From: Methanococcoides sp.
GTDB lineage: Archaea; Halobacteriota; Methanosarcinia; Methanosarcinales; Methanosarcinaceae
Reading direction: 5' to 3'
Length of the DNA stretch: 64,000 bases
Assembly: GCA_021108275.1 (NCBI GenBank)
Contig: JAIORD010000014.1
Location: 62,001 to 126,000, forward strand
The notes under the pieces were generated by a model, which saw nothing but the letters and a program-made list of their open reading frames with translations, made no database searches and had not been told where the DNA came from. The position numbers and the translations under genes are program-made. The stretch's first letter is position 1. Each line of letters begins with the position of its first letter. Shown here piece by piece: positions 47,666 to 58,500 of the stretch.

Positions 47666-48253
47666 TTAACTTTGAGAAACATTATCTGTATTTATAAGTC
47701 TAAAAGCACGATAATAATTTGCATCCTTGATTTTTCCGAACAAACTAAGATCAAAACCACTGAACTTTCCTGGATAAAATGTAACAAGTGGTATATTACC
47801 AAGAATTGGCTGTAAATTATTAAGAATAGTGTGAGAGCGAACTATCGGCCAGGCCTTACCTACGCCGTTCAAAAAGATTATTTGGAAACCGGTATTCTCA
47901 TCCATTTTTTGCTGGATGGTATTTTTTAGAATCTCGGGCTTTAACATCAATTTCATCTTTTTAAGTAATTCCTCAGAGCCTTTGCTCTCTTCAAAAGCAA
48001 TGATCTTTTCTGCAGATATTTTCTTCTCTATTATCTCAAGACATATATCAAAAAGATCGATCTCAAGCACCTGAATTGAGTTTTTCTCTAGATTTGATAT
48101 TATCTTTATGATAGTATCTCTAAGAAGTAGTTCCTTCTCAGGAGGATAATCGAATATCCAAAAAGGGATTTCATTACCAAGGCCCTTTGACTTTAGAAAG
48201 TCCTCTTTTTGTAGTTCTTCCTTTAATAATTCCAATCTCTCTTCCAGTTTCAT
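47666..48253 (-). CDS. brxB: BREX protein BrxB (DUF1788)
   Basis: A 195-residue DUF1788 protein. It starts KLEERLELLKEELQKEDFLK, contains NEIPFWIFDYPPEKELLLRD, which includes the family's 'I.DY.P..E...R' motif, and ends with LNGVGKAWPIVRSHTILNNL followed by VTFYPGKFSGFDLSLFGKIK and NYYRAFRL. These are diagnostic for BrxB. It is a structural subunit of the BREX complex. It lies directly upstream of brxC, the usual order, but the gene upstream of it is not brxA. Confidence 0.93.
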   Translation of the reverse strand: MKLEERLELLKEELQKEDFLKSKGLGNEIPFWIFDYPPEKELLLRDTIIKIISNLEKNSIQVLEIDLFDICLEIIEKKISAEKIIAFEESKGSEELLKKMKLMLKPEILKNTIQQKMDENTGFQIIFLNGVGKAWPIVRSHTILNNLQPILGNIPLVTFYPGKFSGFDLSLFGKIKDANYYRAFRLINTDNVSQS

Positions 48254-48323
48254 AATCGAAGGGTAGTTATTTCTAAAAATATTTAAACATAGCCTTTATA
48301 TTTACAAGAGTATCAAATTATGT

Positions 48324-48998
48324 TTATATTTTGGTTCCATTCAAACTCTCTATTTTACCAGCACCAATATCATAGAAAAAGAATTCCAATACATCCACAA
48401 GAGCACCATATCTCTTCAACCACTCTTCAGGTACACGCTTATCGTTTCCAAATATAAGGAACCTATGTTTTGCTTCTGTTTTTTCTAAAAGCCATACATG
48501 TTCTGCAATAGTCGCAAACTTTGCTGGTGGAAGAAACTTTCCACGGACCATTGTATAGAACTTCGCATCCCCTACAATCTTATTTTCAGCAGATATCATG
48601 TCAAAGATCTTAGGAACACCAGGATACTTGCCAGCAAACAAAGGTCCTGAATAGTATTTTGACATAAAAATACGAGCTTTCTCTTCAAATTCAGCTGCAG
48701 AGATGGATACTTCTGTTGGCACATAATCTTCGGTTTGTTGAATTACTGCTAGTTTTTCTTTTTTGGTGAAAACAACGATCTGGTTTGTTAAGTCCACTCT
48801 TGCTTTCCAGCCCATGGCCAACCATCCATCAAGAGTATGTGTATGTGAATCGGCATTATTGGCCCACCAAGCCGGGTAAGTTCTTGCAGATTTAGGTAAA
48901 GGAAATCCTAAAATGCTTCCTACTTCATCGAAAGTGAGCTTCAATATAGTTTTTTCACTGTTTTTTAAATGAACACCAAGTTTTGAATATTTACCCAT
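48324..48998 (-). CDS. Small DUF7662-plus-PD-(D/E)XK-like protein
   Basis: A 224-residue protein. Residues 20-75 (LTFDEVGSILGFPLPKSART, YPAWWANN, GWLAMGWKARVDL) match the small DUF7662 domain often fused to or found with nucleases. Residues 102-224 look like a PD-(D/E)XK nuclease: helix AAEFEEKARIFMSKYY, then IFDMISAENKIVGDAKFYTM with D133 and the D144-A-K146 pair, and RFLIFGNDKRVPEEWLKRYG. It occupies the place where brxA stands in standard operons but is unrelated to BrxA (DUF1819). It is 70 bases upstream of brxB and 150 bases downstream of the UvrD-type gene. Confidence 0.65.
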   Translation of the reverse strand: MGKYSKLGVHLKNSEKTILKLTFDEVGSILGFPLPKSARTYPAWWANNADSHTHTLDGWLAMGWKARVDLTNQIVVFTKKEKLAVIQQTEDYVPTEVSISAAEFEEKARIFMSKYYSGPLFAGKYPGVPKIFDMISAENKIVGDAKFYTMVRGKFLPPAKFATIAEHVWLLEKTEAKHRFLIFGNDKRVPEEWLKRYGALVDVLEFFFYDIGAGKIESLNGTKI

Positions 48999-49148
48999 TT
49001 AACTTCCCCCATTAGATTGAAACTTATTGAGAATAATAACTCCACACCTTATCGCACTCTTCAGTTCCATATCAACTTAGCTCTTCATAATGAGTGCTTC
49101 TTCAATAAATGTCATTTAGTGAAATGTTTTCTAAATCAGAAATAAGAT

Positions 49149-52100
49149 TCATTCCCCATTATACCACTCACAAAGCCCCTTATAGTCACAATAATAGCAA
49201 TTCGGCTCTGCATCGATCTCAAATTCATCCCTCATAACCCTCTCAACCACATCATTGATGGAATCAACAACCGAACCGATCTTCCCTTCATCAACATCAA
49301 TCATCCGAAGCTCCTGGACCTCTGGATTGACATAGAGGTGACCTGCTTTTACCGGCAGCTTTCCATACATCTCCTTCACTGCAAGACAATACAAGGCTAT
49401 TTGGACATCATCCTTCAGCTTGTTCTTGGAAAGCGTAGTTTTCCCGGTCTTGTAGTCGATGACAATATATTCTCCTTCAGGTGTCTTGTCGATCCTGTCG
49501 ATCAATCCTGCAAAATGAGCTCCGTTAAGCTCGAGATCGAACCATTCTTCAACTGCAACCGTTTCGTTGGGATTATCTTCTTCAAAGCGGAACCAGAACT
49601 CCAGCATCTTCTTCATCTTGCTGTGTTCCTGCCCCTCCATTGTACTGGAAGGATATGCTGTAGGGTCCCAAATGTCCTCAAGCATCTTTTTAGCCATTCC
49701 AATATCAATATTGTCTCCCTTCATATCCATACTAGACAACTGTTCATAGACAGAATGCACATCTGTACCCACCTGGAAAAAGGTCTTCTGCGGAGTAGGT
49801 ATGTTGAGCACAGAACCATACTTGAACTTTAACGGACAATCCTGGTATGTCTTGATCTTCGAAGCCGAGAACCTCATGTTCGGATCAACAAGTGGTGGTA
49901 TATTACCATCAATGAGATCCTCTAATTCCTTCGGTTCTTTCGGGTTGACCTGCAGGAGATCCTTCATATCAAAAGTGGACAGATTGCCTTCATCCTCGAT
50001 CTCTTTCAATTGAGCAAGAATCACAAGAGATTCCAGAGCCTGCTTTAACTGACCCTGTTTTGAATACATATTGACCAGTTGGAGATATTCATCCTTTTTC
50101 TTCATCAAAGGTGAAACATCATCAACCTCGTTCTTCCGTTCAAATTTATCTGCTTCGATAAACTCTATCAGAGGATTTGACGTGTATTCAAGCTGTGCAA
50201 GGAACTCACTTGGTGTAACTCCTCTCTTGTTCCCTTCATACTTTTCAGGGAATACGAGGTACAGTTGCTCCTTTGCTCTTGTCATGGCAACATATGCCAA
50301 CCTTCTTTCCTCTTCAAGATGCAGCACTTTTTCGTCCACGTCCCTTTGCCGACCCTTTGAAAGGGCTTTTGGTACCGTGAATGTCTTTCTTCTATAGGTC
50401 AGAGGAAGATGTCTGGTAGCCATGTCGCAGACAAAAACGACCTTTGCTTCTTTGCCCTTTGACTGGTGAATTGTCATTATCTTTACAGTATCCTCATCAC
50501 TGGATACTCCCTCATCCAACTCAAGCCCGAACACCAGTTCAAGATCCTCTACCACGGTCTCAAGCTCACTGCCACCATCAACAAGTTCAAGGTCCTCCAC
50601 AGTGCTGATGAGTGAATTCAGGATCGTGATGTTCCTTCTGGATGCTGATGTGTCTTCCTGCAACTGTGTCCTGTAAAAGTCGGTCTTCTCTGATAGCAGG
50701 TATTTTACAGTATCAGATGGCAGGTGATTCTTTTTGAATTCGATCAGTTCATTAAGGCGGGATACTATCGATAGGATCAATCCTTTCTGGCTGAGTTCAA
50801 GTTCGTCAAGATGGTAAAGCAACACAGAATATATCCCATCGCCTACAGTGCTGTCAGCCCTGCTTATCTTCAATGCCTGAAGGTTGATCTTCTGTAGATC
50901 ATGTTCGCTCACTCCCTCCCTTGATAATATCTTTGCAAAGCCTATGCCGTTGTTGAAAGGGTTAGCAACTACATGGAGATATGCCATTGCTTCCCTGACT
51001 ACCGGGAAACGGTTCAGTTGGAGACTACCGACAAATTCTACCGGGATCATCCTTTGTTTTAGTGATTCACTGAACTTCTTACCATCAGCCCTTTTTCGGG
51101 TAAGTATGAAGATCTCACCTGGCTGAACACCGTCATTGACCATGTTCTCGATCTCTTCAGCAACATATTCTGCTTCACTTACATCATCAGGTGCTTTAAC
51201 GACTTTGACCTCGCTCTTTTCTCCGTTGTGGGCTGTTAGGTTCTTCTCCTGCCTCTGCGGATTGTTCGAGATCAGTTGCTGGGACAACTGCACAATCTGT
51301 GAACTTGACCTGTAGTTCTTTTCAAGCGGAATCTTCTCAAGGGATCTGTAGTATTCCTCTAATTGTTCTATGTTAGCAAGATATGCGCCTCTGAAACGAT
51401 AGATGCACTGATCATCATCAGCGACACAGGTCAGGTTATTGCCATCAGCTATTAGGTGCACTAGAAAGAGCTGTGCAAAATTGGTGTCCTGGAACTCATC
51501 TACAAGAATGTAATCATACCTGGCTTTCACCATATTCTTGACAACATCATTTGTCTCAAGAAGGTTACATGCCATGGAGATCATGTCGTCATAGTCAAGG
51601 AATCCATTATCACTTTTGTACTGCTGGTAATGTCCATAGAACCTTGCAAGATCACTTAGCTTGAGCAGAATATCCTTTTCTCCTTCATCTATGCCCTCAG
51701 CTTCCAGATCGCGACTTGCATATTCCTCCAGATCCTTCGGGGATACCAGATGGTCCTTCAACTGGGATACACCTTCCAGCAAACTGGTAATAAGGTCGTA
51801 TGGTTGTGGCGGAATAGCTAGGTCCTCAAAGCCGAACGAATCGATGTTCTTGATACCCCAAACATGTGAATGCTCCTTTGAGATCAGCTTTGCATTCTGG
51901 TTTATGCCAAGGTAAAGGGAGAACTCACGTATCAGGTCATTACAGAATGAGTGGAAGGTGGAAACTGTTATACCACTCCCAACACCTATTTTAGTCTCTA
52001 TCCTTTCCTGCATCTCTCCGGCTGCTTTTTCCGAGAATGTCAATGCCAGTATCCTTTCAGGAGACAGACCATTTTCAGTGAGATCGACCACTTTTTCTGT

Positions 52101-52205
52101 GATGGTGAAGGTCTTTCCGGAGCCGGGACCTGCAAGGATTAGTAAGGGTCCATCAGTGTAGGTGACAGCTTTGGTTTGTTGTGGATCAAGATCTGTGTTT
52201 GTCAT
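49149..52205 (-). CDS. UvrD-type SF1A helicase fused to a Cas4/AddB-like Fe-S nuclease
   Basis: A 1018-residue protein. Helicase motifs in order: LAGPGSGKTFTITEKV (Walker A, residues 25-40), YILVDEFQDTNFAQ (D236), CVADDDQCIYRFRGA, LEKNYRSSSQIV, VKIMTIHQSKGKEAKVV and LAYVAMTRAKEQL. The C-terminal nuclease has FSASKIKTYQDCPLKFKYGS, HAFAGLID-like GLIDRIDKTPEGEYIVIDYK (D917, K919) and the cysteines C1003, C1006 and C1012 that with the one near 790 should hold a 4Fe-4S cluster. It resembles the helicase-nuclease of AddAB-type end-processing. It is first in the minus-strand BREX operon and divergent from the giant helicase. Confidence 0.88.
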   Translation of the reverse strand: MTNTDLDPQQTKAVTYTDGPLLILAGPGSGKTFTITEKVVDLTENGLSPERILALTFSEKAAGEMQERIETKIGVGSGITVSTFHSFCNDLIREFSLYLGINQNAKLISKEHSHVWGIKNIDSFGFEDLAIPPQPYDLITSLLEGVSQLKDHLVSPKDLEEYASRDLEAEGIDEGEKDILLKLSDLARFYGHYQQYKSDNGFLDYDDMISMACNLLETNDVVKNMVKARYDYILVDEFQDTNFAQLFLVHLIADGNNLTCVADDDQCIYRFRGAYLANIEQLEEYYRSLEKIPLEKNYRSSSQIVQLSQQLISNNPQRQEKNLTAHNGEKSEVKVVKAPDDVSEAEYVAEEIENMVNDGVQPGEIFILTRKRADGKKFSESLKQRMIPVEFVGSLQLNRFPVVREAMAYLHVVANPFNNGIGFAKILSREGVSEHDLQKINLQALKISRADSTVGDGIYSVLLYHLDELELSQKGLILSIVSRLNELIEFKKNHLPSDTVKYLLSEKTDFYRTQLQEDTSASRRNITILNSLISTVEDLELVDGGSELETVVEDLELVFGLELDEGVSSDEDTVKIMTIHQSKGKEAKVVFVCDMATRHLPLTYRRKTFTVPKALSKGRQRDVDEKVLHLEEERRLAYVAMTRAKEQLYLVFPEKYEGNKRGVTPSEFLAQLEYTSNPLIEFIEADKFERKNEVDDVSPLMKKKDEYLQLVNMYSKQGQLKQALESLVILAQLKEIEDEGNLSTFDMKDLLQVNPKEPKELEDLIDGNIPPLVDPNMRFSASKIKTYQDCPLKFKYGSVLNIPTPQKTFFQVGTDVHSVYEQLSSMDMKGDNIDIGMAKKMLEDIWDPTAYPSSTMEGQEHSKMKKMLEFWFRFEEDNPNETVAVEEWFDLELNGAHFAGLIDRIDKTPEGEYIVIDYKTGKTTLSKNKLKDDVQIALYCLAVKEMYGKLPVKAGHLYVNPEVQELRMIDVDEGKIGSVVDSINDVVERVMRDEFEIDAEPNCYYCDYKGLCEWYNGE

Positions 52206-52501
52206 TGTGTAGTCTCTGTGTTATCTTAAATCTGTGTTATTGAATTGTATAGCAACATCTGCCAGCATTTCTTCTATTATTTTTTTTGTATTTCTCGATT
52301 TTAATCATTATAAATGTTTCTAGCAGTTCTGAGAACACGTTGATTCCAATTTGTAGAAATCGATGTGAAGCTTGCTAATATATTGCATCATTTCTAATAT
52401 TTAGGAAGTGTATAAAGAATTATATATGTTCATATCGTTACTATCCCAAATTAAAAAAATATCATATATTTTCATCAGATTATTTTAGACGGAGCAATGA
52501 T
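52206..52501. promoter_or_regulatory. Divergent promoter region of the defence island
   Basis: About 300 bases between the BREX operon (leftward) and the giant helicase (rightward). TATA-like strings GTATAAAGAATTATATATG at 52410-52428 lie roughly 75-90 bases before ATG 52502 and probably drive the helicase gene. No clear operator was seen. Confidence 0.45.
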
Positions 52502-55500
52502 ATGAGTAGTGTTAAAAAAGAGTTGGAAGTAGCAAGGCACAAGTTATTGGATCTCACAATGCGCAACCGACTATTAAATTTCCGTCCATCAAAAGCCAGA
52601 ACAATAAGAGTGGTGGGTGAAATTCCAAGAGAGGTCTATGACCGATTGGTTATTCAAGAAAAGAAAATGGAGTTCCGTCCAAAATCCAAAAATCAAGATT
52701 GGAAATATGTATTATTTGCTGATGATAATAAGTCGAACATATCAACTGTAGATATTGACTCTAATGATGCAACTATATACTGGGAAATGCCAGAACAAAT
52801 CAAAAAAGTGGGGCGTAAACACACTAATCGTTTTCTTCAAACCACGTTAAAATATGAAGAGCTACATAAAAAATTGAAGAATATTCACCAACAATCCCAA
52901 TCTGTACTTAATGAACAAGGATATACAGTTCTATATCTAGCTCTTGGGTTTCTACAGTGGGAAGATTCTACCAATAATTCCAAACTAAAACAGTCACCAT
53001 TAATTCTTGTTCCTGTTGAATTAGTTCGCACAAATGTGGTTGGTTCTTTTCAATTATCATGGACAGGGGAAGATATATTCACAAATATCTCTCTACAAGC
53101 AAAACTTATTGATGAGGACGTTTTGCTTCCTGAATTTGAAATGCCCGACGAGAAAGATGGATTGAATCAATACTATCAAAATGTTGCAAAGGCTATAGCA
53201 AAAAAAACCAACTGGAAAGTTCTAGATGACATCAACTTGAGTTTCTTTAGCTTTACAAAATTTGTTATGTATAAAGATCTTGATCCGATGGCATGGCCAA
53301 AGAAAAAGGCTCCAAATAAACATCCTTTGATAAAGTCTATATTTAATCCTAATACCAAAATTTGTGATACCGAATTTTCGGAAGATAATGTTGATAAAAA
53401 AATTAATGATCAAGATGTTTACCATGTTATGGATGCTGATCCATCTCAAATTGCAGTGATTGAGGATGTTAAATCTGGCAAAAATATGGTAGTAGAAGGT
53501 CCACCTGGGACCGGAAAATCACAAACAATCACAAATATCATTGCTGAGCTTCTGGCAGCAGGAAAATCAGTACTTTTTGTTAGCGAAAAGATGGCAGCTC
53601 TTGAAGTAGTAAAAAGTCGTCTTGACCAGGTGGGCTTGGGTGACTTTTGCCTTGAACTACATAGTAGAAAATCAAACAAAAAGGAGGTTCTCAAAGAACT
53701 CGAACGTACTGTTTTCCTATCACCTCCGAAATCGTCATCATTAGGTACCAGTTTTAAAAAATTAGAAAATCTTAAAATGGAATTAAATGGTTATGCAAAC
53801 GCATTGCAAGATCCTTTTGGTTGTATCGAGCAATCTCCATTTAATCTCTATTGTATGAAAGAAGATGCATTACGTTATTTTGAAAGTGTTGGAACCGAAA
53901 TGCCAAATGTTAAGTTTTTCAATATTGAGAAATGTAGCCAAACGGATTGGACAGAAACGATATCAGCTCTTTCAAACCTTTCTGATGTATTGCCTCTTGT
54001 TAAACCAGTCACTAATCACCAATGGAAAGGGTGTAAGCCAAGAATTGTACTTCCCTCTGATGAATATGATATTGAAAAACTACTTGAAAAATGTAAAATA
54101 TCATTAGATAATCTTGTGGCTGCAGTAGATTACCTTTGTCAACTTAGTTCGACAAATTATCCCCATTCACTAAAAGAAATCCAATCATCGATTTCAGCTG
54201 CGATGGTTGTGGCACTATCAGAACCTATCGATAAAGATATTTTATTAAATGAAAATTGGGACAAAGTACCTAACACAACAACAGCTCTAATTACAAAAGT
54301 TAAGGATTTTCAGGAGCAAAGTTCAGCAATACATTTTACATTTATGGAAGGTGTTTCTGAAGAAGACATTGAATCTGCTATCACAAATTATAGGGAACTA
54401 TGTGATAAGTATTTCATAATTCAATTTTTTGATAGCACATGTATTAAGCATCCATGGAAGGAAAATGAATATCATGAGATAGCTTCGCCTGATGAAATTG
54501 AAATATTGATTGATAACTGTAATATTTCTTTACATAAGTTGGAGAATGCAATTAATCTTGTATGCGAGAATAGTTCGATAAATAGGCCTCTAACTTTAGA
54601 TGAAATAGAACCCTCGATTTCATCTGCAACGGTTGTGGCACTATCAGAACCTATCGAGAAAGATATTTTATTAAATGAAAATTGGGACAAAGTACCTAAC
54701 ACAACAGCAACTGCTCTAATTACAAAAGTTAAGGATTTTCAGAAGCAAAGTTCAGCAACACATTCTACATTTATAGGAAGTATATTTGAAGAAAACATTG
54801 AATCTGTTATCACAAAGTATAGGGAACTATGCGATAAGTATTTCATAATTCAATTTTTTGATAACACATGTATTAAGCATCCATGGAAGGAAAATAAACA
54901 TCATGAGATAGTTTCGCCTGATGAAATTGAAATATTGATTGATAAATGTAAAATATCTTTAAATGGTTTGGAGAATGCAATTAATCTCGTATGTGAGAGC
55001 AGTTCGATAAGTAGACCTCTTACTTTAGAAGAAATAGAAACCTCGATTTCTGCTTTAATGGTTATGGCATTATCATATCCTATCGATAAAGAGATTTTAT
55101 TAAATCAAGACTGGAATGAACGTAGTAATAAAGCAAAATTATTAATTAAACAAGTAGAAGATTTCCATAGACAACGCTTTGCTTTAAATTCCAGATTTAG
55201 GGAAAATATCTTTGATCAGGATATTGAATCTATTGTCAATGAATATAAACAACTATCTGCAAAATTCATAACTTCTCGAATATTTAACAGTAGATATCGC
55301 TACTTAAAAAATGAAATCTCTTCATTTTACAAAGATACAGTTCCTAAAAAAACAAGATTTAGCTCCTCGGATTTATATGAGCTATCGGCATGCAGTCAAT
55401 CCCGAATAAAAATTCGAAACTTGAATGGAAGTGGTCGAAGCCTTTTTGGTTCACATTGGGCAGATGAAGAAAGTGATCCACAAATACTCAATTCTTTTGC

Positions 55501-58500
55501 GGAATGGGTCGTATCTTTCCGTCAATATTTTATGGAAGATGTATTCAACAATCAAGTGGTCGACAAAATCAGTTCAGGTATTTCAAAGGATAATGTGAAA
55601 AAAAGCATAGATGATCTCTCTAGAGCCACAGAATACTTTATTGAACAACGTAATAATTTAGCAAATCGTGTAGGAGTACCCGAACACTTATTGTTCCACA
55701 CAAATGATGGGGATGTTTCTTTCGAAGATATAAATGTTCAATTAGAATTATGGAAAAATGGTATTTTAGAACTTCAAAGATGGAAGAACATCACCACCAA
55801 ATTCTACATTAATACCTCTCCTGAAAAGGCAGAAGAGATTCTTTCAGACTTAAATGAACTTTCCACATGCGTTCAATCTCGAAATGAAATTCGAGACTTA
55901 AATAAAACGGGACTAAGTTTTTTTGGTTCACATTGGAAAGATGAAGAAAGTGATCCACAAATACTCAATTCCTTTGTGGAATGGGTCGTATCTTTCCGTC
56001 AGCAGTTTTTGGAAGATGCATTCAATAATCAAGTGGTCGACAAAATCAGTTCAGGTATTTCAAAGGATAATGTGAAAAAAAGCATAGATGATCTCTCTAG
56101 AGCCACAGAATACTTTATTGAACAACGTAATAATTTAGCAAATCGTGTAGGAGTACCCGAACACTTATTGTTCCACACAAATGATGGGGATGTTTCTTTC
56201 GAAGATATAAATGTTCAATTAGAATTATGGAAAAATGGTATTTTAGAACTTCAAAGATGGAAGAACATCACCACCAAATTCTACAGTAATACCTCTCCTG
56301 AAAAGGCAGAGGTGATTCTTTCAGACTTAAATGAACTTTTCGCATGCGTTCAATCTCGAAATGAAATTCGAGACTTAAATAAAACGGGACAGAGTCTTTT
56401 TGGATTACACTGGAAAGATGAAGTAAGTGACTTACAAACACTACAATATTTTGTAGAATGGATGATGTCCTTCCGACAACATTTATTCAACAAATCATTT
56501 GATGACCAAATCTTTGACAAGATTAGTTCTGGCGTCTCTAAAAGAGATCTGGAGAAAGCAATAGAAAGTGTAGCAAAAATGTTGGATCTCTTTGTTGAAC
56601 AACGAGATAAATTATTTACTCGGCTTAGTTTAGATTACGAATTAGTATTTGGTACAAGTCTTGAAGATATCTGCATTGAGGACATGGACTGTCAACTTCA
56701 GTTGTGGAAAGAAGCGATCCCAAAACTCCAACAATGGGGTCAATTTACTGATTGTAGGGATCAATGTCTTGATACGTTTGCAGCTCCAATTGTAAATCTT
56801 GTTGATTTGGATCTCATAGAGTCTGATGCAATAATTCCATGCCTTGAAGGTAATTTCGCAGATAATCTTCTTAGATGCGCATTTATGAAAAAACAACCCT
56901 TAAAATGTTTTATGGGTGAACTTCATGAAAAGAAAATAAAAACGTTTGCAAAACTCGATCATGAGCTAATTATCAAGAACCGACAAAGACTTGTGCATTT
57001 GCTTTATGAAAAGCAACCACAAATTCTTAGAGGTGCGTCTCCAAATTCGGAGGTTGGTATTCTATTAGGGGAATTTAGCCGAAAGCGCAGGCACATGCCA
57101 ATTAGAAAACTAATGAATAATGCTGGTGGCTTAATACAAAAGATTAAACCTTGTTTTATGATGAGTCCACTATCAATAGCTCAGTTCCTTGACCCTTTCA
57201 ATATATATTTTGATGTGGTTGTTTTTGATGAGGCCAGCCAGGTACGACCTGAAGATGCTTTAGGAGCATTATTGCGTGCAAACCAATGTGTTATAATAGG
57301 CGATACTCGTCAGCTTCCACCGACCAGTTTCTTTGACAACATAGTTGATTCAATAGATGACTCCGATGAAGATATATCAACTTCATTATCGGATATCGAA
57401 AGCATTCTTCACTTATGCAAACGTAGTTTCCTGACAAAGAATTTACGTTGGCACTATCGAAGTAGGCATGAATCATTGATTGCAGTTTCTAATCAGGAAT
57501 TCTATGATAAGAGACTTGTAATCTACCCATCACCCATGGCTGATCTGGAACATTTGGGCCTGAAATTTGTTCATCTACCTGATTCAATTTATGATCGTGG
57601 AAAAACCTCAGTGAATAGAGATGAAGCAAAAAAGGTGGCAAAAGCTGCTCTAGAGCATTTCACGAAATATCCAGATAAAAGCCTTGGTATTGGTACATTT
57701 AATGTAAGACAACAGCAAGCCATATTTGAAGAAGTTGAAATGTTGTTAATGGAACATCCTGATATGACTGAGTTTTTCGAGAATAAACATCCAGATCATT
57801 TCTTTGTCAAAAACTTAGAAACAATACAGGGTGACGAGAGAGATGTTATTTTTATCAGTGTTGGTTTTGGTTTCGATAAAGACCATAATCTTAGTCTTAA
57901 TTTTGGTCCACTCAATCGTGAAGGTGGAGAAAGACGTTTAAATGTTTTGATAACTCGTGCACGTGAAAAATGTGTTGTCTTCTCCAATTTCCAAGCAAAA
58001 GATTTAGCAACTACTCAAACTTCACCATTTGGTGTGAAAGCTTTGAAAATATTCATGGATTTTGCTGAGAACAGAAATCTCCACAGCATTAATTCTGCGG
58101 AAGAAGATAGTAATTCATCTTTTGAAAAATCGATTTATGACTTCCTTCTTGATTGTGGATATGATGTAGAAAAACAAGTTGGTTGTGCTGGGTATCGCCT
58201 AGATATGGCGATTCTTGACCCCAGATCCCCCGGAAGATATATTTTAGGAATCGAATGTGATGGTGAAAAATATCATTCATCTCAAGTTGCACGAGATAGG
58301 GATAGGCTACGCCAACAGATCCTTGAAAACCTAGGCTGGACAATTCATCGTATTTGGTCCACAGACTGGTATCGCAATAAAAATGATTGCCGGATGAAGC
58401 TGAGGAAAGCCATTGAGAAAGCTAAACGAAAGAATACCACACATCCAATAACTAAGAGAAAACCATTGGAAAAATCAGTACAAACAATACATTCCGGTGT

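Noticed and set aside
48324-48998. 224-residue gene upstream of brxB as BrxA
   Set aside because: Its position fits brxA, but the sequence shows a DUF7662 N-terminus and a PD-(D/E)XK-like C-terminus, not the DUF1819 pattern.
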